The position numbers and the translations under genes were made by a program. Shown here piece after piece: positions 1-6,658 of a DNA stretch of 10,488 bases. Under the pieces are notes generated by a model. The model saw only the letters and a program-made list of their open reading frames with translations, was not told the origin of the DNA and searched no databases. Within the stretch, counting starts at the first letter, position 1; every line of letters starts with the position of its first letter. The DNA comes from Gammaproteobacteria bacterium (GTDB lineage Bacteria > Pseudomonadota > Gammaproteobacteria > Steroidobacterales > Steroidobacteraceae): contig JASHTN010000207.1 of NCBI GenBank assembly GCA_030040525.1, positions 1-10,488 on the forward strand, in the 5' to 3' direction.

Positions 1-958
1 CACCCTCCTCCTTCGTCAGCACGTACACCTCGCACTCAAAGTGCGTGTGCGGGGTGATGCTCCCGGGCTTGGCCAGCACCTGCCCGCGCTCGACCTCCTC
101 GCGCTTCGTCCCGCGCAACAGCACCCCCACGTTGTCCCCCGCCTGCCCCTCATCCAGGAGCTTGCGGAACATCTCCACCCCCGTGCACACCGTCTTCACC
201 GTCGGGCGCAAGCCTACAATCTCCACCTCGTCGTTCACCTTGACGATCCCGCGCTCAATGCGCCCCGTCACCACCGTCCCGCGCCCCGAGATCGAGAACA
301 CATCCTCCACCGGCATCAAAAAAGGCTTGTCCACCTCGCGCTTCGGTATCGGGATGTACTTGTCCATCTCCTCCACCAGCTTCACCACCGAGGGCACCCC
401 GATCTCGCTCTTGTCCCCCTCGAGCGCCTTCAGCGCCGAGCCAATCACAATCGGCGTCTTGTCGCCCGGAAACTTGTACGTCGAAAGCAGCTCCCGCACC
501 TCCATCTCCACCAGCTCCAAGAGCTCCTTGTCGTCCACCATGTCCGCCTTGTTCATGTAGACAACCATGTACGGCACCCCCACCTGCCGTGCCAGCAGAA
601 TGTGCTCGCGCGTCTGCGGCATCGGCCCATCGGCTGCCGACACCACCAGAATCGCACCGTCCATCTGCGCCGCCCCCGTGATCATGTTCTTCACGTAGTC
701 GGCGTGCCCCGGGCAGTCCACGTGCGCGTAGTGCCGGTTCTTGCTCTGGTACTCCACGTGCGCCGTCGAAATCGTGATCCCCCGCGCTTTCTCCTCGGGC
801 GCCTTGTCAATCTGGTCGTACGCCACAAATGTCCCGCCGTTGGTCTCAGCCATCACCTTCGTCAACGCCGCAGTCAGCGTCGTCTTCCCATGGTCCACGT
901 GACCAATCGTCCCCACGTTCACGTGCGGCTTGTTGCGCTCGAATTTCTCTTTGGACAT
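1..958 (-). CDS. tuf: Elongation factor Tu, 3' end cut by window edge
   Basis: EF-Tu is the GTPase that delivers aminoacyl-tRNA to the ribosomal A site. The visible 319 residues (of about 396 usual) contain the G1 loop GHVDHGKT (19-26), switch I RGITI (59-63), DCPGH (81-85) with catalytic His85, NKAD (136-139) and GSALK (173-177). Domain 2 follows, including SGRGTVVTGR, and the gene leaves the window in early domain 3 at VYVLTKEEG. The ATG at 956-958 is preceded by GAGGA with an 8-nt spacer, and lies 16 nt after the fusA stop, the canonical last position of the str operon. Codon use is odd: by my count 21 of 28 glycines are GGG and 9 of 17 isoleucines ATT, whereas rpsL and fusA are dominated by GGC and ATC. 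Stretches such as TYKFPGDKTPIVIGSALKAL and EIVGLRPTVKTVCTG also differ from the common gammaproteobacterial wording as I remember it. Identity is certain; the origin of the codon pattern is not. Confidence 0.99.
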   Translation of the reverse strand, partial: MSKEKFERNKPHVNVGTIGHVDHGKTTLTAALTKVMAETNGGTFVAYDQIDKAPEEKARGITISTAHVEYQSKNRHYAHVDCPGHADYVKNMITGAAQMDGAILVVSAADGPMPQTREHILLARQVGVPYMVVYMNKADMVDDKELLELVEMEVRELLSTYKFPGDKTPIVIGSALKALEGDKSEIGVPSVVKLVEEMDKYIPIPKREVDKPFLMPVEDVFSISGRGTVVTGRIERGIVKVNDEVEIVGLRPTVKTVCTGVEMFRKLLDEGQAGDNVGVLLRGTKREEVERGQVLAKPGSITPHTHFECEVYVLTKEEG

Positions 959-974
959 GGCGTGATTCCTCGAC

Positions 975-3062
975 TCACTTCTTGATGATGCCGTCGGCGA
1001 TGTTCGGCGGCACTTCGACGTACTTGGTGAATTCCATGGTGAAGGTGGCGCGCCCCTGGCTCATGGAGCGTACCGTGGTCGCGTAGCCGAACATCTCCGC
1101 GAGCGGCACGTCGGCGGTGATCGCCTTGCCGGCGGGCGTCTCGTCCATGCCGGTGATCTGGCCGCGGCGGCGGTTGAGGTCTCCGATCACGTCTCCCGAG
1201 TACTCCTCCGGCGTCACCACCTCGACCTTCATGATGGGCTCGAGCAGCACCGGCCGCGCGCGGCGGAAGCCGTCCTTGAAGCCCATCGAGCCGGCGATCT
1301 TGAACGCCATCTCGTTCGAGTCGACGTCGTGGTAGGAGCCGTCGAACAGCGTCACCTTCACATCCACCACCGGGTAGCCGGCGATGACGCCGGTCTCCTC
1401 GGCTTCCCTGACGCCCTTGTCGACCGCCGGCACGTACTCGCGCGGCACGCTGCCGCCGACGATGCCGTTGATGAACTCGTTCCCCTTGCCGGGCGCATTG
1501 GGCTCGATCTTCAGCCACACGTGGCCGTACTGGCCGCGCCCGCCCGACTGCCGTATGAACTTGCCTTCGCTCTCGACGCGGCCGCGGATGGTCTCGCGGT
1601 AGGCGACCTGCGGCTTGCCGACGTTCGCCTCGACCTTGAACTCGCGCTTCATGCGGTCGACGATGATCTCCAGGTGCAGCTCGCCCATGCCGGAGATGAT
1701 GGTCTGCCCGGACTCCTGATCGGTGCTCACCCGGAACGAGGGGTCCTCCTTGGCGAGGCGCTGCAGCGCCAGGCCCATCTTCTCCTGGTCGGCTTTGGTC
1801 TTGGGCTCCACCGCCACCGAGATGACCGGAGCCGGGAACTCCATCTTCTCCAGCGTGATGACGTCCTCGAGGTCGCAGAGCGTATCGCCGGTGATCACGT
1901 CCTTGAGTCCCACGGCCGAGGCGATGTCGCCGGCGCGCACTTCCTTGATCTCGGTGCGCTCGCTCGCGTGCATCTGCAGGAGTCGCCCGATGCGCTCCTT
2001 CTTGTCCTTGGTGGGCACGAACACCGTGTCGCCGGAATTGAGCACGCCCGAGTACACGCGGAAGAAGGTCAGGTTGCCGACGAACGGGTCGTTGAGGATC
2101 TTGAAGGCGAGCGCGGCGAACGGCTGGTCGTCGCCGGCCTTGCGCGTGGCGGGCTTGCCGGCCTCGTCCACCCCTTTGACCTCCGGCATGTCCACCGGCG
2201 AGGGCATGAACTGGATGACCGCATCGAGCAGCGCCTGCACGCCCTTGTTCTTGAACGCGCTGCCGCACATGGCCAGCACGATCTCGTTCCGCAGCGAGCG
2301 CTCGCGCAGGCCCTGGCGGATCTCATCGTCCGAGAGCTGCTCGTGCTCCAGGTACTTGTGCATGAGCGTATCGTTCGCTTCCGCCGCCGCCTCGATCATC
2401 TTGCCGCGGTACTCGAGCGCCTGATCCTTGAGGCTCGGCGGAATGTCGCGGTACTCGAAGCGCATGCCCTGGGTCTCCATGTCCCAGTAGATGGCCTTCA
2501 TGCGGATCAGATCGATCACGCCCTCGAAGGTGTCCTCGGCGCCGATCGGCAGCTGGATCGCGACCGGATTGGCGCGCAGCCGCGCGCGGATCATCTCAAC
2601 CACCCGCAGGAAGTCGGCGCCGGCGCGGTCCATCTTGTTGATGAAGGCGATGCGCGGTACGCCGTACTTGTTCATCTGCCGCCACACCGTCTCGGACTGC
2701 GGCTGCACCCCTGCGACCGAGTCGAAGAGCGCCACCGCGGAGTCGAGCACCCGCAGCGAGCGCTCCACCTCGATGGTGAAGTCGACGTGCCCGGGCGTGT
2801 CGAGGATGTTGATGCGGTGCTCGGGGAAGCTGTTGTCCATCCCCTTCCAGAAGCAGGTGGTGGCGGCCGCGGTAATGGTGATGCCGCGCTCCTGCTCCTG
2901 CTCCATGTAGTCCATCACGGCGGCGCCGTCGTGGACCTCACCGATCTTGTGCGACACACCGGTGTAGAACAGGATGCGCTCGGTCGTCGTCGTCTTGCCC
3001 GCGTCGATATGCGCGGAGATGCCGATGTTCCGGTAGCGCTCGATGGGCGTCGCGCGTGCCAC
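975..3062 (-). CDS. fusA: Elongation factor G
   Basis: EF-G is the GTPase that drives tRNA-mRNA translocation and, with the ribosome recycling factor, ribosome splitting. At 695 residues it is close to the usual length (704 in E. coli). Visible motifs are G1 AHIDAGKT (17-24), switch I RGITI (59-63), DTPGH (88-92), NKMD (142-145), GSAFKNKGVQ for G5, and the domain IV/V region near the C-terminus including SGGRGQYGHVW and EYSGDVIGDLNRRRGQI. The start is a GTG (3060-3062), supported by AGAGGA seven bases upstream and by the N-terminus MARATPIERYRNIGI aligning with canonical EF-G. It sits 26 nt after rpsG and 16 nt before tuf, so it is co-transcribed with both. Codon use is GGC/ATC-rich, like rpsL. 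It reads as the housekeeping EF-G; nothing suggests a paralogue such as EF-G2. Confidence 0.99.
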   Translation of the reverse strand: MARATPIERYRNIGISAHIDAGKTTTTERILFYTGVSHKIGEVHDGAAVMDYMEQEQERGITITAAATTCFWKGMDNSFPEHRINILDTPGHVDFTIEVERSLRVLDSAVALFDSVAGVQPQSETVWRQMNKYGVPRIAFINKMDRAGADFLRVVEMIRARLRANPVAIQLPIGAEDTFEGVIDLIRMKAIYWDMETQGMRFEYRDIPPSLKDQALEYRGKMIEAAAEANDTLMHKYLEHEQLSDDEIRQGLRERSLRNEIVLAMCGSAFKNKGVQALLDAVIQFMPSPVDMPEVKGVDEAGKPATRKAGDDQPFAALAFKILNDPFVGNLTFFRVYSGVLNSGDTVFVPTKDKKERIGRLLQMHASERTEIKEVRAGDIASAVGLKDVITGDTLCDLEDVITLEKMEFPAPVISVAVEPKTKADQEKMGLALQRLAKEDPSFRVSTDQESGQTIISGMGELHLEIIVDRMKREFKVEANVGKPQVAYRETIRGRVESEGKFIRQSGGRGQYGHVWLKIEPNAPGKGNEFINGIVGGSVPREYVPAVDKGVREAEETGVIAGYPVVDVKVTLFDGSYHDVDSNEMAFKIAGSMGFKDGFRRARPVLLEPIMKVEVVTPEEYSGDVIGDLNRRRGQITGMDETPAGKAITADVPLAEMFGYATTVRSMSQGRATFTMEFTKYVEVPPNIADGIIKK

Positions 3063-3088
3063 TTCAATGTCCTCTCGAGCCCGGGTCC

Positions 3089-3568
3089 TTACCAGCGGTA
3101 GTGGGCGAAGGCCTTGTTGGCCTCCGCCATGCGGTGCGTGTCCTCGCGCTTGCGCACCGCGGCGCCGCGGTTCTCGGACGCATCCATCAGCTCATGCGCG
3201 AGACGGAACGCCATGGACTTCTCACTCCGCGCACGCGCCGCCTCGATGACCCAGCGCATCGCCAGCGTCTGGCGGCGGGTGGCGCGCACCTCGACCGGCA
3301 CCTGGTAGGTCGCGCCGCCGACGCGGCGGGACTTGACCTCCACCACCGGCTTCACGTTGTCGAGCGCCGTCGACAGCACCTCGATCGCCTCCGGTCCCTG
3401 CTTGCCGGTCTTCTCGGCAATGCGCTCGAGCGCGCCGTAGATGATGCGCTCCGCGGCGGATTTCTTGCCGTTCTTCATGACCACGTTCATGAACTTGGCG
3501 AGCATCTCGTTGTTGAACTTAGGGTCCGGCAGGATGGTGCGGACGGGAGCTTGAGCTCGACGCGACAT
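3089..3568 (-). CDS. rpsG: 30S ribosomal protein S7
   Basis: S7 is a primary 16S rRNA-binding protein that nucleates assembly of the 30S head and lies near the E site. The 159-residue product opens MSRRAQAPVRTILPDPKF, has the beta-hairpin wording VEVKSRRVGGATYQVPVEV at mid-protein, and ends KAFAHYRW, which matches the short form of the family (about 156 residues). The ATG at 3566-3568 is preceded by AAGGTG, and this Shine-Dalgarno overlaps the rpsL TAA stop, so translation is probably coupled to rpsL. The 13-nt spacer from rpsL is far shorter than the intercistronic region that carries the S7 autoregulatory target in E. coli. No frame damage is seen. Confidence 0.99.
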   Translation of the reverse strand: MSRRAQAPVRTILPDPKFNNEMLAKFMNVVMKNGKKSAAERIIYGALERIAEKTGKQGPEAIEVLSTALDNVKPVVEVKSRRVGGATYQVPVEVRATRRQTLAMRWVIEAARARSEKSMAFRLAHELMDASENRGAAVRKREDTHRMAEANKAFAHYRW

Positions 3569-3581
3569 AAGTGCCTACACC

Positions 3582-3956
3582 TTACTTCTTCGGGCGCTTG
3601 GCGCCGTATTTGGAGCGGCCCTGCTTGCGCTCGCCGACGCCGGCGCAGTCGAGCGTGCCGCGCACGGTGTGATAACGGACACCCGGCAGATCCTTGACGC
3701 GGCCGCCGCGGATCAGCACCACCGAGTGCTCCTGCAGATTGTGGCCCTCACCGCCGATGTAGCTCGTCACCTCGTAGCCGTTGGTGAGGCGCACGCGGCA
3801 TACCTTGCGCAGCGCCGAATTTGGCTTCTTCGGCGTCGTCGTATAGACGCGCGTGCACACCCCGCGCTTCTGCGGGGACGCCCCGAGCGCCGGCACCTTG
3901 GTTTTCTCCGCCCTGAGCCGGCGCGGTTGCCGGATAAGCTGACCCGTGGTCGCCAT
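3582..3956 (-). CDS. rpsL: 30S ribosomal protein S12
   Basis: S12 lies at the decoding centre of the 30S subunit and affects fidelity. The 124-residue product contains CTRVYTTTPKKPNSALRKV, GGEGHNLQEHS and RVKDLPGVRYH, and ends YGAKRPKK. Lys43 and Lys88, the positions whose substitution classically gives streptomycin resistance, are both the wild-type lysine. Asp89, the residue methylthiolated by RimO in E. coli, is present. The frame stays open upstream to 4145, but the ATG at 3954-3956 is chosen because MATTGQLIRQPRR aligns with the family N-terminus, GGAG and AGGT lie just before it, and the extra upstream codons would extend across the promoter region. It is the first gene of the str operon, about 150 nt downstream of a strong promoter. 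In some gammaproteobacteria rpoBC lies directly upstream of rpsL; here a divergent gene does. Confidence 0.99.
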   Translation of the reverse strand: MATTGQLIRQPRRLRAEKTKVPALGASPQKRGVCTRVYTTTPKKPNSALRKVCRVRLTNGYEVTSYIGGEGHNLQEHSVVLIRGGRVKDLPGVRYHTVRGTLDCAGVGERKQGRSKYGAKRPKK

Positions 3957-4026
3957 CGTTACCTGATCTCCAGATCCCCTGGGTGCGGGGAGTCGTCCGC
4001 TCGCGACGAAGCGACCCGCGAAGAAC

Positions 4027-4054
4027 ACCGGGCCGCCTTTTGAGGCGGCCCGGT
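4027..4054 (-). promoter_or_regulatory. Perfect 11-bp hairpin in the str leader
   Basis: The arms ACCGGGCCGCC (4027-4037) and GGCGGCCCGGT (4044-4054) are exact reverse complements with a 6-base loop. It falls about 55 nt after the predicted transcription start and about 70 nt before the rpsL ATG, so it would form in the str leader RNA. In the minus-strand RNA the arm is followed by GUUCUUCG, which has some U but no real U-tract. It is therefore at best a weak intrinsic terminator. It could be a pausing or attenuation element, a ribosomal protein target or an RNA stabiliser. The structure is visible; the role is a guess. Confidence 0.55.
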
Positions 4055-4116
4055 ACTCGTAAGTCGCTGTTTCCGGTGCCGGCGTGTCGATGAGGCCGGC
4101 CCGACAAAGGCGGGCG

Positions 4117-4145
4117 ATTCTAGGTACGCGCTTCGGGGGTGTCAA
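4117..4145 (-). promoter_or_regulatory. Sigma-70 promoter of the str operon
   Basis: Read on the minus strand, TTGACA (4140-4145, perfect -35) is followed by exactly 17 bp and TAGAAT (4117-4122, five of six matches to the -10). The next bases, CGCCCGCC, form a GC-rich discriminator of the kind linked to stringent (ppGpp/DksA) control of stable RNA and ribosomal protein promoters. The predicted start near 4110 gives an untranslated leader of about 150 nt before rpsL. This is the best promoter match I found in the window. Confidence 0.88.
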
Positions 4146-4157
4146 CCCGCGGCCCTG

Positions 4158-4177
4158 AGCCGGCCGCCTCGCCGGCT
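4158..4177. repeat. Short inverted repeat upstream of the str promoter
   Basis: AGCCGGC (4158-4164) and GCCGGCT (4171-4177) are exact reverse complements around a 6-base centre. The repeat lies 13 bp upstream of the str -35 box and about 40 bp upstream of the candidate cyclase promoter, where a regulator could sit. In DNA this GC-rich a 7-bp repeat can also occur by chance. Confidence 0.3.
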
Positions 4178-4218
4178 GCCGCTATGCCGCGGCCCCGTGA
4201 GGGGTGCGCTCGGTGCAA

Positions 4219-4246
4219 TTGATTTGTCGCGCTGTCGCATTACGAT
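4219..4246 (+). promoter_or_regulatory. Candidate promoter for the cyclase operon
   Basis: TTGATT (4219-4224) and TACGAT (4241-4246) are 16 bp apart, each matching four of six sigma-70 consensus bases, in a local AT-richer patch upstream of the cyclase gene. A TATAAG at 4277-4282 is an alternative -10 but has no good -35 at the right distance. The match is weak, so the position is tentative. Confidence 0.3.
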
Positions 4247-4339
4247 AGGGCGCGAACGGGCCGCAAAACGCCTTGCTATAAGGGCGGCCCTCCATGCGAA
4301 GGTGCGGGAGTGCCGTCTCCTCGGGCTCGGGGGAACTCG

Positions 4340-6130
4340 ATGCGTAGCACGCGGCGGATCCGCCGGCCTCAGTGGACCGGGTGGCGACCGCTCCTCGGCG
4401 GTCTCGCGGCCGTCGGCATATGCCTGGCGGCAGGAGACCTGGCGGCCGGGGCGGCCAGCGCCACCCTGCGCAGCGCCCTGCCCCACGCGATTCCCCACTC
4501 CGGCCCTGCGGGCTCACCGCTTGCAGCGCAGGTGCTCGACGCGCAGTCAGGCGACCCGGCCCCGGATGTGGTGGCGGGCGGCTCGCTCGACGGGCAATTC
4601 ATCCCCTTCACCCCGCGCGGCTCGCATCGGCAGACCCAGCCGCTCTGGCTGCGGCTCCCAGCGGTGAGCCCGGCGGCGCCCGGAGCAGCCCGGATCCCCG
4701 TGCTCGTCGCGCGCGCCGGCATCGACCAGCCATTGACCGTGTTCGTCCGCCGTGCCGGTGCGCCCCTCGAGCTGACTCCGAGCGCGGTGCTGCCGCAGTT
4801 CGGCGGCGCGCAGGACTCGGTGTTCGTGCTGCCCGCCGGGCTCGACCCCGCGGCGCCCTTCTATGCGCACATCACGCGCGCGGGCCCCGTCACGACCGAC
4901 CTGCGCTTCTCGGCCTCGACACTCGAGCAGGTGCTCGAGCGCTCCGCCACACATGCCCGCGTGATCGCGCTCGCCTTCGGGGCGCTCATGGCGATGGCGC
5001 TCTCGACGCTGCTCGTGCGCTTCGTGCTCACCGACCGGCTCTACCCGCTCTACGGCACGCTGTTCGGTCTGCAGGCGCTGTACCTCGCCTACTTCTCCGG
5101 CCAGGGTTTTCACTGGCCGGTACTCTCCTGGGCGCGCCCGCTGTCCTCTTACGCGTGGAACGTACCGGTCGCGATCAGCGGCGCGGCGGCCGCGCTCTTC
5201 GTGCGCGAGTTCGCGAACCTGCGGCTCTTCTCGCCCAGGGTGTATCGCTTCTTCGGCTGGATCGCGCTCGCCTTCCTCGCCCTCGCGGCAGCGAACGTGC
5301 TCAGGGTGCTCGGCCTCGCGCAGCTCATTGCCGCGGTCGGCAACCTCATGTTTCTCGGCAGCGCGCTCTTTACGCTGGTGGTGTCGTTTCTCGCCTGGCG
5401 CGGCGGCAACCGCGCCGCGGGCTGGTTCCTGATCGCCTGGGCACTGCTCTCGACGTTCCAGATCGCGACCGCGGTGTGGTTGCTCTACGGCCGGGCCGAC
5501 TCCGCCGAGGGTCTCCTTTATTACGGGCTTGCGCCCTCGATGGTGGCGGCGGCCGTGCTGATCGCGCTCGGCACCTCCGACCGCATGCGCGCGCAGACCG
5601 CCGCGCTCACCGATGCGGAGCGGCGCGCACAGACGGATCCGCTCACCGGAGTGCTGAATCGACGCTCGCTGATCGAGCGGCTGGATGCGGCCTGCATGCG
5701 CGCCAAGGCACGCGGCCAGCCGATCGCCGTGCTGTTCATCGATCTCGACCACTTCAAGCAGGTGAACGACACGCGCGGTCACGCCGCCGGCGATGCCTGC
5801 CTGTCGGCCATCATCCCGCCGATCCACGCGGAGCTGCGCCAGTCGGACGTCATCGGCCGCTACGGCGGCGAGGAGTTCGTGGTGATCCTGAGCGGCGCGG
5901 ACTCGGCTTCCGCACAGCCGATCGCCGAACGCATCTGCAGGCGCGTCTCCGAGGTGCGTATCGAGGGCTTCGGCGAGCCGATCGCGCTCACCTGCAGCAT
6001 CGGGGTCGCCGCCAGCGACACGCTCGGGGTCTGGGGCCAGCACCTGATCGCGCACGCTGACACCGCGCAATACGTCGCCAAGCGCGCGGGGCGCAACCAG
6101 GTGCAGCTCGCCGCCGCGCTCGCGGCGTAG
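4340..6130 (+). CDS. 7TM-DISM membrane diguanylate cyclase (GGDEF)
   Basis: This 596-residue membrane protein should make c-di-GMP from two GTP in the cytoplasm in response to an extracytoplasmic cue. It begins with a basic stretch and a hydrophobic signal segment (LLGGLAAVGICLAAG), then a periplasmic region of about 150 residues resembling the 7TMR-DISM extracellular domain, then about seven hydrophobic helices (206-412), a short linker, and a GGDEF domain (about 425-590). The domain has DPLTGVLNRR (433-442), IDLDHFKQVND (467-477) with the metal-binding Asp, and the active-site variant GGEEF (509-513). The I-site RQSD (500-503) lies exactly five residues before GGEEF, so product inhibition is expected. 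The ATG at 4340 is preferred over a GTG at 4310 because a GGGGGA lies five to six bases upstream. The GNAT gene follows after 18 nt. The periplasmic ligand is unknown. Confidence 0.93.
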   Translation: MRSTRRIRRPQWTGWRPLLGGLAAVGICLAAGDLAAGAASATLRSALPHAIPHSGPAGSPLAAQVLDAQSGDPAPDVVAGGSLDGQFIPFTPRGSHRQTQPLWLRLPAVSPAAPGAARIPVLVARAGIDQPLTVFVRRAGAPLELTPSAVLPQFGGAQDSVFVLPAGLDPAAPFYAHITRAGPVTTDLRFSASTLEQVLERSATHARVIALAFGALMAMALSTLLVRFVLTDRLYPLYGTLFGLQALYLAYFSGQGFHWPVLSWARPLSSYAWNVPVAISGAAAALFVREFANLRLFSPRVYRFFGWIALAFLALAAANVLRVLGLAQLIAAVGNLMFLGSALFTLVVSFLAWRGGNRAAGWFLIAWALLSTFQIATAVWLLYGRADSAEGLLYYGLAPSMVAAAVLIALGTSDRMRAQTAALTDAERRAQTDPLTGVLNRRSLIERLDAACMRAKARGQPIAVLFIDLDHFKQVNDTRGHAAGDACLSAIIPPIHAELRQSDVIGRYGGEEFVVILSGADSASAQPIAERICRRVSEVRIEGFGEPIALTCSIGVAASDTLGVWGQHLIAHADTAQYVAKRAGRNQVQLAAALAA

Positions 6131-6148
6131 GGTGGCCTGCGGCTCAAC

Positions 6149-6658
6149 ATGAGTGTCCGCGCCGCAACCGAACGCGATATCCCCCAGCTCCTGGCGCTCA
6201 TCCGCCGCTACTGGGATTTCGAAGGGATCGCCGGCTTCGAGGCGCTGCGCATCGAGCTGCTGCTCAAGCAGCTGATCGGCGCGCCGTTCCCGGGTGCGTC
6301 GGCGTCATCCTCCGCTCAGGTAGCGCCGCCCGCGGGCGCCGTGTGGGTGGCGGAGAGCGACGGGCGGCTCGTCGGCTATGTGGTCGCCGTCACCCTCTGG
6401 AGCCTCGAGCACCTGGGGCCGATGGCCGAGATCGACGAGATGTTCGTCGTGCCCGAGGCGCGTGCCCGCGGTGTCGGGCGGCAGCTTCTCACGAGCCTCG
6501 AGCAGCACCTCGCCGCGCGCGGCTGCGTGCGCTTGCAGCTGCAGCTCGGCGTCTCCAACACGCTGGCGCGGGCTTTCTACCGGCGTCTCGGCTTTGCACC
6601 GCGCGAGGGTTACGCGCTCTACGACAAGCCGCTCAACGCACCCCAGAGGCCGCGGTGA
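6149..6658 (+). CDS. GNAT-family N-acetyltransferase
   Basis: The 169-residue protein is a single GNAT domain, which transfers an acyl group from acyl-CoA to an amine. It starts VRAATERDIPQLLALIRRYW, as many stand-alone GNATs do. Motif A appears as EIDEMFVVPEARARGVG, with the acetyl-CoA pyrophosphate loop R105-x-x-G108-x-G110, and motif B as AFYRRLGF near the C-terminus. A Ser/Ala/Pro-rich loop (about residues 49-65, GASASSSAQVAPPAG) separates the first helices from the beta-sheet core and may be a family-specific insertion. It begins 18 nt after the cyclase stop with only a weak ribosome-binding site, and its TGA overlaps the GTG of the next gene. It is therefore likely co-translated with both. 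The substrate cannot be inferred. Confidence 0.9.
   Translation: MSVRAATERDIPQLLALIRRYWDFEGIAGFEALRIELLLKQLIGAPFPGASASSSAQVAPPAGAVWVAESDGRLVGYVVAVTLWSLEHLGPMAEIDEMFVVPEARARGVGRQLLTSLEQHLAARGCVRLQLQLGVSNTLARAFYRRLGFAPREGYALYDKPLNAPQRPR

Larger units (their letters stand above)
3957..4339. other. Divergent intergenic region, str operon / cyclase operon
   Basis: This 383-bp gene-free stretch separates the start codons of rpsL (minus) and the diguanylate cyclase gene (plus). It holds the str leader (about 3957-4110) with an 11-bp hairpin, the str promoter (4117-4145), a 7-bp inverted repeat at 4158-4177, a candidate plus-strand promoter at 4219-4246, and the untranslated start of the cyclase transcript. 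Open frames reaching into it on either strand look like high-GC shadows with no recognisable protein wording. Confidence 0.8.

Noticed and set aside
41..985. Long plus-strand open frames opposite tuf (314 and 171 codons).
   Set aside because: They are antisense to an unmistakable EF-Tu, are rich in His/Arg/Leu or Ser/Thr as expected from reversed GC-rich codons, and show no domain wording.
1329..3101. A 590-codon plus-strand frame opposite fusA.
   Set aside because: Its composition (His, Asp, Leu, Arg repeats) is the mirror of EF-G codons with G/C at position three; no start signal or motif supports it.
3089..3956. Streptomycin-resistance changes in rpsL.
   Set aside because: Lys43 and Lys88 are both the sensitive-type lysine.
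3957..4145. An N-terminal extension of rpsL by 63 residues.
   Set aside because: It would cross the str promoter and the leader hairpin, has no S12 similarity, and the internal ATG has the proper ribosome-binding site and family N-terminus.
4379..4456. A lipoprotein signal in the cyclase N-terminus (Cys in VGIC).
   Set aside because: The residue before Cys is Ile rather than Gly, Ala or Ser, so the lipobox pattern is not met; an ordinary signal segment fits better.
4547..6070. A 507-codon minus-strand frame opposite the diguanylate cyclase.
   Set aside because: It is a reverse-complement shadow rich in Arg, Glu, His and Gly; the plus strand encodes a complete, recognisable membrane GGDEF protein.
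6343..6654. An upstream in-frame extension of the TPR-sulfotransferase inside the GNAT gene.
   Set aside because: The extra residues are Arg/Ala low-complexity out-of-frame translation of the GNAT gene; the GTG at 6655 has a Shine-Dalgarno and the classic start-stop overlap.
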